Source: Mytilisepta virgata
Lineage: Eukaryota; Mollusca; Bivalvia; Mytilida; Mytilidae
Assembly (NCBI GenBank): GCA_028015205.1
Contig: JAPWFG010000018.1
Location: 2,418,001-2,482,000 of the forward strand
Reading direction: 5' to 3'
Length of the DNA: 64,000 nucleotides
Shown here: one piece after another, positions 34,060 to 43,025 of the stretch
How positions within the stretch are numbered: position 1 is the stretch's first letter
Layout: every line of letters begins with the position of its first letter
The notes under the pieces: generated by a model
Databases searched by the model: none
Told to the model about the DNA's origin: nothing
Seen by the model: only the letters and a program-made list of their open reading frames with translations
Position numbers and translations under genes: made by a program

Positions 34060-34600
34060 GCATGCAATGTGGGTAATGCTAACCCAGATGTTACTGATTT
34101 GTATTATATATATATATGTATAAGATTGTTGTAGTTGTAAAATATCATCATATATTAGCTTAGCTTCTTTGGAAATAAACGAAAAAACAAAATTTTTACA
34201 AAAGTCCCTCAACCATAAAATATAGGTCATGGTAACTCAAATGGTTTGTTGTACTATATAGGATAATTGTAGTTCTAAAATATTTTCAATATTTTAGCTT
34301 AGGGTCTGCGATAACACACCCAAATGCAAAAATATGACTAACGTTACTCAAGCATAACATGTAGATCGTAATAACCCAAATGTTACTGAATTGTGTTGTA
34401 CTATATAATATGATTGTGGTTGTTAAATATCATCAATATATATGATATATGATAGGTACATGTAGTTTGAAAATATACCAAATACAAAAAAAAAATTACC
34501 AAAGTCCATCAAGCATAAAATATATGCTATGGTGACTGAAATTTGCTGACTTTTGTTGTACTACATAAGATTAATGGAAATGTATAATATCATTGATGCA
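34060..34600 (+). repeat. Tandem repeat, about 160 bp unit, three to four copies
   Basis: GTTGTACTATATA-like sequences recur at about 34087, 34250, 34408 and 34556. Each is followed by GATTGT(A/G)GTTGT, TAAATATCATC, a stretch with (A)CCAAA(T/G)GC or ACAAA, then CAAGCATAAAATAT and ATGGTAACTCAAAT. Confidence 0.7.
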
Positions 34601-35237
34601 TTGTGTGTCTCATTCGGTTCTTGAGAAATGGACCTAAACCCAAAAACTTAACCGAGCCACTCATGCATCTCTTCTGCTAAGCCCACCTTGAACTACACCC
34701 CAGACCTCATGTCTTTGGTTGTCCGAAAGCCTTGGCATTTGAGGAAAAATGAATGCTGTTCATGAAAACTTTTGTTGGGATACATAAAGTCACTGGTAAC
34801 ACTTTTGATCTCATAGCTTTAAAAAATGATCCCGCATACGCATTCCACTAAAACTCGGACTCTATAACCATAACAGGTATAAATAACGAAACAAAGGTTA
34901 ATTTTTGAAATCAACAAGTTTTTTTGAAAATATTTGGAAAATTTTGGTGTTCTGTTTTCATCAATAATTAATTTGACACAGTTAGAAAAAGAAAACAAAT
35001 TTATTCTTATACATTATATTATTATTTTTAATAGCTATGTTTTCTTTTTTATCAATTATTAATCAGTTGGTAAAAACATGTAGACGGTTTTCAAACGCTG
35101 TCACAGTTCATTCGTATGTTTGAGAAGATAACTTAAAACCAGGACAACTAGCAATGAAAACCAGATTAATAGTACCGAACCTTCGTGTGAAATATTGTTT
35201 TGATATGTTAGAAAAAAATATGCATGTCTTTTAAGTA

Positions 35238-35604
35238 AAGTCAAGAAATACCAAAGGGATATTCAAAGGAGAGAAAAATCGTAACAACTGACAAACTCCG
35301 GAGAACAACGAAGACAAGACCAAAACAATACATGCACTACAATTAAAAACTAAAAGCATATGAGCAACACGGACCCAACCAAAAAACCGGGGTAGACTCA
35401 GGTGCTCCGGAAGAGTAAGCAGTCTCTGCTTCCTGCAGGACACCCGCCATGCTGTCCATGTCAAATCCGATATGAGGAAGGGATAATATCAACGGAACAG
35501 GTCCATTTTCATTTGGGAAACGTTTTTTTCATATCTGTCAACCATGTCATGATGACGCCCATAAAACTTTAATAAGCATGACTTCAGCTTAGGTGCAACG
35601 TACT
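35238..35604 (-). mobile_element. 3'-end fragment of a Penelope-like element
   Basis: Nearly identical to 50402-50765: from AAGTCAAGAAATACCAAAGG through ACTCCGGAGAACAACGAAG to GACGCCCATAAAACTTTAAT. It holds the last Pol codons and the 3' untranslated region only, as expected for a 5'-truncated insertion. Short open frames here are not genes. Confidence 0.85.
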
Positions 35605-36588
35605 TAATTGTCCTTAATAATAAGAACATAATGATTTGTTTTAAATAATGTTTTTTTCGGTGACTACACTCACATTTTAGGGTACATTATGGCTTGTAAT
35701 TTTGAAACATATTTTGTTACACATACATTTTAACCCCTGCCAATGTTATACGTGTACGTGTAGTTCATAGATTTAACATTTTTATCTAAAATTCCTCCAA
35801 ATTTTCCGTTCAAAATTTGAAAAGAATTATCAATAAAAGGCTCTTCCTGTTGATGCAGAGGTAAGCCTTAGCTTAGTTTGAATTCCTGTTTGTTTTTATG
35901 GTTCTGGATTTTAATGGTTGTGCTTATTAATTCATCATTTTATCTTTCACCGGTTTTCCAACACTTTAATCTCGAGCACATCTGATGAGTTGTCAGTCAA
36001 CGAAATGGCCATCCAATGCATCAAATTTATTTCGGTATTTTGTGATGCGTTTTATTTTAACTCTATCTTGTTTATGAAATTTGCTTTATTCTCACACTGC
36101 TATTGCTCGATCTGTTTCACTTGATCGCGCGGAGTTTTACGTCATTTTAATAATCGCAGGTCAGTCAATTTAAAAGGTGTACGTAGTTACCTAATCTGGT
36201 ACTGACATACTGAATAAAGTTCAAAAACTGTTTTAACTGAAGTCGTCCTAGAAATACACAAAATGAAATCGAATACCCTTATGCAAATTAAAAGGTCAAC
36301 TCCACCTAATAAGATAAATTAAAAAAAAAACTTTTACTTTTCTGATAGTTTGAGTTGAGGTCTTTGCAGCATAGATTTTTTATTTTGAAGCAATAAATGT
36401 GCGTTTTGTATAATTACATGCATCGAAATTTTTTACACTGTTCTTGAAAAGGAATTGTCGTTATGTATTTTCCTAGGTAGCCTATAGGTAGAAATAAATA
36501 TGGACCTGCTTGGGTGAGACACAATATTTGTTTGACATGTTGTGTGCATTGTAATACAATATAAAATAATTAAACCTGTTTTTATTAG

Positions 36589-36795
36589 TGAATCTAACCC
36601 CAGAAGGACAGGCATTCCAAAGTACTACTTACAGAGACTATAATGCAGAAAGAGCCCTTACTCCGCCTGCTTCAACACAATGGTCTTCTGGATGCTCCCA
36701 TACAGGAGATGGACATCAGAAATCTGCTTGGTGGAGTCTTCAGTTTGGATATCCCCGTTTCATAACCACAGTTATGTTATATTACAGGGACCAAT
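36589..36795 (+). CDS. Lectin gene exon 2: first half of an F-type lectin (fucolectin-like) domain
   Basis: 207 bases, phase 1 on both sides, acceptor TTTTTATTAG, donor GTAAGTAA. The translation starts NLTPEGQAFQSTTY and includes CSHTGDGHQKSAWWSLQFG and FITTVMLYYRDQ. This is the N-terminal half of the F-type lectin / F5/8-type C beta-barrel: N-L, FQS-T, then the WW…LQFG strand and I…V….RD. F-type lectins bind fucosylated glycans and often act in innate recognition in bivalves. The domain is completed by exon 3. Confidence 0.8.
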
Positions 36796-37539
36796 GTAAG
36801 TAATATTTCAACTAACACCAGGATAACAGTTGATTAATTCCCGGGAGGTAGAAATGCACTGTCACACATTTTTAATGATGTGCATTACCGCTAGTCAAGG
36901 TTTGGTAAACCAAGTAAATATTTTTTTTTATCTGAAAGTGCTATACTAATATACACATATATTTATAATATACTAACGTTTAGTTGTTAATTATTTCCTG
37001 TAAACTTGTATCGCCCGCTAACATCAAACAATGGTTAAGGAAGAGTTGCAGAAGAGGTTGTCTGTACTGTTTAGTGCTTTATAAATTTGACTTAAAAATA
37101 AATGTACCACTACTTATTACAACAAGGGCCAATATTTGTTGAACAAAACCAGAGGATTAATTGGGGTACTTGAATTTTATAGCAAAAGTACAATATGTGA
37201 CTTCAGTTATATACTGAATTAGTTGTCCTTTGTCTCGGTTGACGCAAACAATGTATATAAGCTACCACTGTAAAGTGTAGCTACCCACATGTTCATTGAA
37301 GTTTGATAATACAAAATAAGATCAATGACCAAGTCAATACCAATTTAGTTAAAATCGTTTTGTTACATTTTGTTTTAAAACCCTTAATGTTAATGTATTA
37401 GAGTCACAAACATGACGCAAAACATACAGCTCAGCATTTCTTCGTAGTTTATTTATTGATTTCTCTTTGCCTCATGTTTGTCACGCTTGCTTAGGTGAAC
37501 CACCGGCGTGGGGTATGAGTTGTTAGAGTAGAAGTACGA

Positions 37540-37660
37540 GACAGACCTACGATAAGGGTTAGAGGCAGGACTACGGTCAGGGTTAGAGTTAGGTTTCGGG
37601 TTAGAACAAGGGTTAGGATTAGTGTTAGGGTTGGGGTTAGGACTCGAGTTAGGGTAAGGA
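37540..37660 (-). repeat. Degenerate telomere-like repeat tract
   Basis: On the plus strand variants of GGGTTAG recur: AGGGTTAGAG, CAGGGTTAGAGTTAGG, GGGTTAG, AAGGGTTAGGATTAGTG, TTAGGGTTGGGGTTAGG, GAGTTAGGGTAAGG. The hexamer TTAGGG is the animal telomere repeat, but the units here are irregular and interspersed. It lies 80 bases before the TATA box of the cassette's first ORF. Confidence 0.6.
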
Positions 37661-37748
37661 CTGAAATCCGTAAACGTTCGTTTTCGTCCGGAAAGACTCT
37701 GAAATTTTCGTTTCATTAGGGTGCTCTCTTTCAGGTCCGCGTTAAATG

Positions 37749-37756
37749 TATAAAAG
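37749..37756 (+). promoter_or_regulatory. TATA box of the first cassette ORF
   Basis: TATAAAAG lies 41 bases before the ATG at 37790, a spacing that suits a very short 5' leader as in compact viral genes. Confidence 0.6.
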
Positions 37757-37789
37757 GAAGTGAAGATAGTCAGAGAAGTCATTCGTACG

Positions 37790-38020
37790 ATGGACCCCTT
37801 CCAAGTATACGAGACAATCGTCTCTGCCATGTTCGAAGACGGTGTGGTGAACCAAGGAAGACTGATCGTATTGTCGGCGTTTACTCGTACCTATTGTGAG
37901 CAGTTTCCGGATTGGGCGCCACATATTTGGACAGTGTACCATCGTGTTGATCTATCGAAACGGTTGGAATTGACCAATGAAAATGTCAGATTTTCGACCA
38001 ATCGGAACGGGAGAAGTTAA
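37790..38020 (+). CDS. Small protein with a BH1-like stretch (possible Bcl-2-fold relative)
   Basis: 76 residues from the ATG at 37790 (MDPFQVYETIVSAMFEDG…), chosen because a TATA box sits just upstream. The segment FEDGVVNQGRLIVLSAF resembles the BH1 signature of Bcl-2 family proteins (pattern F-x-D-G-x-x-N-x-G-R). W residues further on (DWAPHIW) could belong to a following helix. A full Bcl-2 fold needs about 150 residues, so this would be a truncated or minimal form. If real, it would interfere with host cell death, as Bcl-2 homologues of several DNA viruses do. This is a motif-level guess; the alternative is an unrelated small accessory protein. Confidence 0.4.
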   Translation: MDPFQVYETIVSAMFEDGVVNQGRLIVLSAFTRTYCEQFPDWAPHIWTVYHRVDLSKRLELTNENVRFSTNRNGRS

Positions 38021-38100
38021 CCAATCACGATGTCGTAAAGATAGCCAATCCTGTTTCACGTTTCATAATATAAGAACCAATCCAGTTCATCTCCGATATG

Positions 38101-38110
38101 TATATAAATA
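38101..38110 (+). promoter_or_regulatory. TATA box of the PC4-like gene
   Basis: TATATAAATA lies 41 bases before the first ATG at 38142, the same spacing as at the first cassette ORF (41 bases). Confidence 0.65.
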
Positions 38111-38141
38111 GACCAGCAAGAAGAGGAATCAGTCAACCGAT

Positions 38142-38201
38142 ATGTCTCGTAAAGAAAAGAAAACCAAAGACCAGACCAAGATATCGTTCAAGACGCCATG
38201 A
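38142..38201 (+). CDS. Short basic upstream ORF overlapping the PC4-like gene
   Basis: 19 codons, MSRKEKKTKDQTKISFKTP, the first ATG after the TATA box. Its stop overlaps the ATG of the next ORF as ATGA (38198-38201). It may be an uORF that permits re-initiation, or the true N-terminus of the PC4-like protein lost by a one-base change, since PC4 proteins often carry basic Ser/Lys-rich N-terminal tails. Confidence 0.45.
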   Translation: MSRKEKKTKDQTKISFKTP

Positions 38202-38653
38202 CAGATTCCAATATTCCTTTGAAAGTACTACTGGGTGGAGGACGTTATGCAGAGCTGACAGAATGGAAAGGCAGTAACAGAGTAGATCTCAGATGTTGGG
38301 AAAGTGAAACGGTGCCCACAAAGACCGGAGTCAGCCTGTCGTTAATGCAGTGGAAAATGTTGTGCAGTACTACAGAAGTGGTGGACGACCTGATCACCAG
38401 AATCAAGGACAACGAACCGGTGGACTGGAGATATCATCTGGGAGAAGATGTTTATGTCATCATTAAAGCACCCTATTCTATTATTCACGTCAGAAAATAT
38501 TTCGTGCCTAACGGAGAACTGACTTTACAGCCAACCAAGAGAGGTATAACGCTGAGTCCCTACGAATGGCAAGAACTGAAGAAGATCATACCTTTGTTTG
38601 AAGAGAAAGAACCAGAACTTAAAACATTGACTGATGTAGATTTTGTAAAATAA
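38198..38653 (+). CDS. PC4-like (p15/SUB1-type) ssDNA-binding protein with duplicated domain
   Basis: 151 residues. Two PC4-type half-folds are visible: residues about 7-62 (GGGRYAELTEWKGSNRVDLR…TKTGVSLSLMQWKML) and about 80-135 (DVYVIIKAPYSIIHVRKYF…TKRGITLSPYEWQEL). Each has the four-strand sheet followed by the KxG(I/V)(S/T)L…(Q/E)W…L helix that defines PC4. Host PC4 is a single-domain dimer that binds single-stranded DNA and aids transcription; an internal duplication would make a one-chain pseudo-dimer. Proteins of this fold occur in DNA viruses and phages as ssDNA binders. A polyadenylation signal AATAAA overlaps the stop codon (38649-38654), so the unit is very compact. Function in replication or transcription of the element is inferred. 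Confidence 0.7.
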   Translation: MTDSNIPLKVLLGGGRYAELTEWKGSNRVDLRCWESETVPTKTGVSLSLMQWKMLCSTTEVVDDLITRIKDNEPVDWRYHLGEDVYVIIKAPYSIIHVRKYFVPNGELTLQPTKRGITLSPYEWQELKKIIPLFEEKEPELKTLTDVDFVK

Positions 38654-38654
38654 A
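38649..38654 (+). terminator. Polyadenylation signal AATAAA overlapping the PC4-like stop codon
   Basis: AATAAA spans the TAA stop at 38651-38653, and a TG-rich stretch (TTTGTGTTTGTGTT) follows at about 38670-38684 as a downstream element. Typical of compact viral genes. Confidence 0.55.
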
Positions 38655-38786
38655 ATATGAAACTGTTTCATTTGTGTTTGTGTTAAATATCCCAGTATAC
38701 AATCACATCGATCAGTCTTGATCTACCACTCAAACCGACAACATGAGTTGGCCTTCCGATCATCAGCAGTAAACCCCATTCTTTGC

Positions 38787-39075
38787 GCAGCAGCAGCAGG
38801 AGCGAAATGAGCACGCGAGTAAGGTCCTGAGTAGCGATGAGTAGCAAAGAGCAAGAGAAGAGCAGCAAAGACGAACAGCAACAAGCAGCAGGAGCGAAAT
38901 GAGCACGCGAGTAAGGTCCCGAGTAGCGATGAGCAAGAGATGAGCAGCAATGAGCAGTGATGAGCAAGAGATGAGCAGCAATGAGCAGCGATGAGCAGCA
39001 ATGAGCAGCGATGAGCAAGAGATGAGCAGCAATGAGCAGCGCGGAGCAAAAGATGAGCAATGATGAGCAGCAAAC
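38787..39075 (+). repeat. Minisatellite tract inside the cassette, tract 1
   Basis: GAGCGAAATGAGCACGCGAG and GAGCAGCGATGAGCAAGAGA type units, the same family as 1-4545 (closest to 2035-2460 and 4410-4545). GCACGCGAGTAAGGTCC occurs twice here (about 38810 and 38902) and once more at about 40541. Confidence 0.85.
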
Positions 39076-39212
39076 TGTGTTGTCTGAATGAATAGACAAA
39101 AACAATCTTCGCCACCATGACGCCAATGGAAAGCTTTTAACGAAAATATATTCAGAGGTTTTGTTTAATTTCGTCAGTTGTTTGAAGACCGTCAAACAAC
39201 ACACACGTACCA

Positions 39213-39668
39213 ATGGAGTCGAAAACGCCTCTCGGTTTATTGGTTCCTGGTAGATACTTAATACCTGTGGATCTTTCAAAGACCAAAGCAAAACCAGAAA
39301 TGAAAAGGAAAATACTTCCAACCAAAGTGGAGAGAACCAAACGGCTGGACAACACAAGTGGAGGACCCAGCAAAGTGGATCCAAACAAGAAATGTACAAA
39401 GTGTCAAATGAACAAGAGCTTTGCGGAATTCTACAAAAACATGAATGTCTGCAAGGGGTGTAGAAGGATTGACAACGAGTGGACAAGACTTAATAGAAAC
39501 CTCATCAGAAAAGTGAAATCTGAACTGCAACAATCTCGAAACGAATACTTTGCCAAACGTTTGTGTATGAATCAACAAGCCGTTGAGGAACCTGTAGGTA
39601 ATATAAGCACTTGCAGGATGACCGCAGCTCATTCTACTATTGAATCCAAGGAAAGAAAGACGTCTTAA
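39213..39668 (+). CDS. Basic protein with a four-cysteine zinc ribbon
   Basis: 151 residues. Lys-rich N-terminal half, then CTKCQMNKSFAEFYKN…CKGC at residues 61-83, a C-x2-C-x15-C-x2-C ribbon of the kind seen in endonuclease VII-like and other HNH-associated proteins (pattern C..C….K….F(Y/F)…….C..C). The catalytic HNH histidines are not visible, so a nuclease function is not supported. The reading frame ends with TAA immediately followed by the ATG of the next ORF in the same frame. An AT-rich AAAATATATTC at about 39142-39152 could serve as TATA. Confidence 0.6.
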   Translation: MESKTPLGLLVPGRYLIPVDLSKTKAKPEMKRKILPTKVERTKRLDNTSGGPSKVDPNKKCTKCQMNKSFAEFYKNMNVCKGCRRIDNEWTRLNRNLIRKVKSELQQSRNEYFAKRLCMNQQAVEEPVGNISTCRMTAAHSTIESKERKTS

Positions 39669-40220
39669 ATGTATACCTGTGACATATGTGGATACCAGTC
39701 CAAGCGAAACTTCAACATAGTGCGACACAAAAAGAATGCACACGGTATGGAGAAGGATTCAACAGACCATAGTGATTCAGTCTCAGATACCACCACAGAA
39801 GCCGATAACGAGGAATCCGAACAAAGTAGTGAACAGGAGTCCAACGAAGACTCCGAAGAGCAATGCGAACAGTCTCCATGGGAAGTCATTTTGAATAGAA
39901 CATTTCAAGTACATCAATCGGAATACTCACAGAAAGTAAACGAACTTGTCGAAGCCGGAATGGAAGAAGACGAGGCACGCTTGACAGCATATCGAGACAT
40001 GTTTGACACATACAGAGACGAAATGCGAAACCATTACCTCGGACTATTGTCCTGGCATCAAGACATGAATAAAGACCCCGTACATAGAAAGATCAAGAAA
40101 ACGGCTAAACGCTTGAGAGAAGAGGAAGACTACGAATCAAAAGAATCATGGGAATATGCCGTAGAAAAACGAAAATATCTGCGGGATGGAGCAAGAGAAG
40201 AGAAACGAAGTGCATCATAG
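39669..40220 (+). CDS. C2H2 zinc-finger protein with acidic middle
   Basis: 183 residues. A single C2H2 finger at residues 4-25 (YTCDICGYQSKRNFNIVRHK, with His at 20 and 25), an acidic Glu/Ser/Asp tract (about 30-72), then a charged helical part. DNA binding plus an acidic activation-like region suggest a transcription regulator, by inference. It starts directly after the stop of the zinc-ribbon ORF in the same frame (TAAATG). GGTAATATAAGCAC at 39596-39609 offers a TATA box 65 bases upstream. Its final codons (GGAGCAAGAGAAGAG) resemble the minisatellite unit and persist at 4532-4565 in copy A. Confidence 0.65.
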   Translation: MYTCDICGYQSKRNFNIVRHKKNAHGMEKDSTDHSDSVSDTTTEADNEESEQSSEQESNEDSEEQCEQSPWEVILNRTFQVHQSEYSQKVNELVEAGMEEDEARLTAYRDMFDTYRDEMRNHYLGLLSWHQDMNKDPVHRKIKKTAKRLREEEDYESKESWEYAVEKRKYLRDGAREEKRSAS

Positions 40221-40225
40221 AAATG

Positions 40226-40490
40226 GACCGCCGTTGCTAAGGTGGTTGCTAAGGACACCCCTCCATTGATCTATTGGTGACAGCATCACTTGCAGGTAAG
40301 GGGGCATAATCCAATCCTACCTTTGGTCCTCACAGAAAACATCACCCACAGATGAAAAGAGCGGGATAAGGGGAGATAATCCAATAGTGTACTTCGTATA
40401 CTCTCGGACTTCGACATAACAGTGAGAGTATCAGACCCTAGAGACCGATGAAAGATCCAGAGACGACCGTGAAGTGCGGGAAAAGGGTGG
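40226..40490 (+). mobile_element. Conserved internal block of the element family, copy C
   Basis: Matches 4566-4890: CCGCCGTTGCTAAGG, CATAATCCAATCCTACCTTT, GGTCCTCACAGAAAA, GGGATAAGGGGAGATAATCC, GTGTACTTCGTATACTCTCG. Only one of the 100-base units is present here; copy A has two. GGTTGCTAAGG is locally duplicated here. Confidence 0.85.
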
Positions 40491-40493
40491 ATA

Positions 40494-40680
40494 AAGAGAT
40501 GAACAGCGATGACGAACAGTGACAAGCAGCAGGAGCGAAATGAGCACGCGAGTAAGGTCCTGAGTAGCGATGAGCAGCAAAGAGCAAGAGATGAGCAGCA
40601 ATGAGCAGCGATGAGCAAGAGAAGAGCAGGAATGAGCAGCGATGAGCAAGAGAAGAGCAGCAATGAGCAGCGATGAGCGT
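40494..40680 (+). repeat. Minisatellite tract inside the cassette, tract 2
   Basis: GAGCAGCAATGAGCAGCGAT and GAGCAAGAGAAGAGCAGCAA units. It lies between the conserved block and the terminus, where copy A has the promoter-motif cluster. Confidence 0.85.
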
Positions 40681-40776
40681 AATTTCCGGTTCCGGTGACG
40701 TCACTTCCGGCACCTCCACAGCACCTCCACCACACCCACCACCACAAATGCGACTTTGCCTGTCCCCATATACTAC
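40681..40776 (+). mobile_element. Right terminus of the element, copy C
   Basis: Keeps only the last part of the motif cluster (TTCCGGTTCCGGTGACGTCA, then CTTCCGGCACCTCCACAGCA) and ends CTGTCCCCATATACTAC, like 5344-5402 and the ends of 6637-7276. Confidence 0.75.
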
Positions 40777-42003
40777 TGACTTTGGACTTTAATTATTAAT
40801 TTCATTACTGCTCAGCCATTTTGATATGGCTCCGCAATCTGCAAAATGGTATAAAATCGAAGAGAAGAAAGCTACTAACATATCTCTTTAGGTATAATTG
40901 GAACGAATGATTTATCTCACAAAGTAACATTATTTCGTTTTCAAAAGGTCCAGGCGTACATGTAGGCGTCAATAACTGAAACATTATGAAACATACATTT
41001 TTCAAAAAAGAAATTAACAACATAAAAACAAATATATATAATATTTCCTTTGTAATGAATTTTAATAGTATGCATGCATATTCGTTTCCTGTCTATCATG
41101 GATTTGTCTTTGTTTGATTCGAATCCTGTGTTTGGAATTTATAGTAACAAAGATGGAATTATTGACTTTTCAATTACTGATAACGGAAGTGTCAAGTCAA
41201 ATTTACCATTGTTATATGTGATCGTCCGTTCGTAAAGGACAATTGGCAAACAATCTGTTTGTTCAGCAAATGTCTTTGTTATAACATGTCACATAATGGT
41301 AATTAAAACCTTTTTTTATAAGCCTGATTTCGTTGTGAAAGAATCTTAATAAGCCTACAAAATTACACTATTTAAATACAAAATATAGCAATTGAACTGG
41401 GAATTAACCCTCACTTCCGTATATGCGTTACAAGCCTGTACGTTATAAACGCACTCTACTGTATACATCTCTTTACAAAGCACATTGCATTTAGATTTTT
41501 TAGTTTATTTAATGAAAACTCTTTCCTTTACCTACATGCAGTTTTGTTTACTACCAAAAGAGTTGAGGAGATGTTTCTCTAGTAACCATCAAACTTTCTG
41601 CTGAAATCTACCTTATTTCTATAGAAAAGGATTGTATGCAATGGTTTTTTTATGTTAACAGTATACTGTGAATTTCGTTGAAATGGTAAAAAGAATGTGT
41701 TGGATTAGCCAGAATTCTTGTGTAAACAAAAGATTAAGTTTGTTTGCACTGTAACAACATTTTTAAATTGGTATGGGGAATAGACAGGTAGGAAAAAAGA
41801 CTAAAAGACAATTCATGTTTAATATCAATTTATTAACATAGGCATGTCAATCAATTTAACACATCAAGTTGATATCAAAATGTTGAAAAACGCAATAATG
41901 AGTGCACTGTCAGAGTTATCAATTAAATATGCAAAATTATACATTGTCACCATCAAATTAATTACAAGATATTCAATGAAATTAAAGTCATATTCACAAT
42001 ATT
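40777..42003. other. Non-coding intron sequence
   Basis: AT-rich; nothing supportable. Belongs to intron 2 of the lectin gene. Confidence 0.45.
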
Positions 42004-42522
42004 TCAGTCAATATGTATGAGATGTGATTCTGCATCTGCATACTCTAATACAGTGATCTCTTGGTTATGTAACCTTGTCTTGAGGGTTGCAAGTCTGTTA
42101 TCTATTTCTCTGAACTTTCTTTTTTTGGGTACCAGATTTCCTCTAGCTCTGTAATGAAGTAGTGTGAACGAGTGGATGGTTTCTTCGTGTCGCAGTAGCT
42201 TAATCATGTTGAAGATGTTTGGGTGGTTTAGATTTTCTTGGGTGCTGAAGATAAGCATGCGACCATGTTCGTCATCTTCTGCAAGTAGGAAGGGTTGTAC
42301 AGTAGTAGTTTCTGTCAATTTACCATTGACAACAATATCTGCTACAGATGTTGGTAGTGCTGGTAGTGTCTTGTGTCTGATTATACAATTGGTCGTTGAA
42401 GGTTGGTATATGCTCCACCTGTTGTTGTGTGTCGTCATTCCATTCCCTGTTGCGTAGATTACCAATTCTTCTTCATAGATAGTTGGAATCGGAATAAGTT
42501 CTAGTATGGATCTGGTTTTCAT
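42004..42522 (-). pseudogene. Unrecognised protein-coding remnant, 172 codons
   Basis: Minus-strand frame starting MKTRSILELIPIPTIYEEEL and ending VLEYADAESHLIHID. Composition is protein-like and more GC-rich than the intron. The frame continues upstream across one TAG (42529-42531) with protein-like codons (QPQPPIRQIKVDDV) for about 30 codons to another stop. This suggests an older, longer gene now broken, perhaps a retrocopied or transposon gene. I recognise no domain. A Lys/Arg-rich stretch (VPKKRKFREID) near residue 130 could be a nuclear localisation signal. Confidence 0.5.
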
Positions 42523-43025
42523 ATTTTGCTACACATCATCAACTTTGATCTGTCTGATGGGTGGTTGTGGTTGACAGTAACCTTGGTTAGGATATTGTTG
42601 CGTGTGTTGATAGTTTCAGGACAATCCGGGTTGAACATCTCCATATACCAACTGAATACAATAACGTCATAAACAAATTTAATATGATAAATATACTTTG
42701 ATTAATTTTTATTTCAAGATATCAACTAAAAGTATAACATTTAGAAAATATTATGCTGAATTATTATCATTTTTAATATCTAATATATTCACAAATCTAC
42801 TTCAGAATCTAATCCAGCATTAAGTTTTGATACATGTATTTTTTACCTTTACCTGTAAATCTAATTAGGAACTAATTGTTATAACAACACTATACATTGT
42901 AAAAACATCTATTGTTCTTTCCATGTTGGAGAAGCAAGAATATGAAATTGTGAAATGTTGGAATAGCCAGAAGACACCGTAATCAACAAGGTCATCAACA
43001 TTGTTTGTCTACGATTTGATTAATA

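Larger units (their letters stand above)
33005..36588 (+). other. Intron 1 of the lectin gene (3.6 kb)
   Basis: Begins GTAAGTG and ends TTTATTAG. It contains a hairpin (33496-33586), a tandem repeat (34060-34600) and a Penelope-like 3' fragment (35238-35604). The rest is AT-rich DNA without coding signals. Confidence 0.65.
37661..40776 (+). mobile_element. Virus-like / transposon cassette with four small genes, copy C of the minisatellite-bearing family
   Basis: Compact, intronless plus-strand ORFs with close TATA boxes sit inside an AT-rich host intron: BH1-like protein, PC4-like protein, zinc-ribbon protein, C2H2 protein. Two minisatellite tracts (38787-39075, 40494-40680), the conserved block (40226-40490) and the shared terminus (40681-40776) tie it to 1-5402 and 6637-7276. 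The left border is not resolved; 37661 marks the end of the telomere-like tract. No polymerase, integrase, transposase or capsid gene is visible, so it is a defective or satellite-like element, or a fragment of a larger one. Relation to adintoviruses or Polintons is inference from gene flavour only. Confidence 0.6.

Noticed and set aside
37540..37660. True telomere or chromosome end
   Set aside because: Units are irregular and the host gene continues on both sides.
39595..39617. Intron inside the zinc-ribbon ORF (GTAGGTAA…TTGCAG)
   Set aside because: Only 23 bases long, too short to splice.
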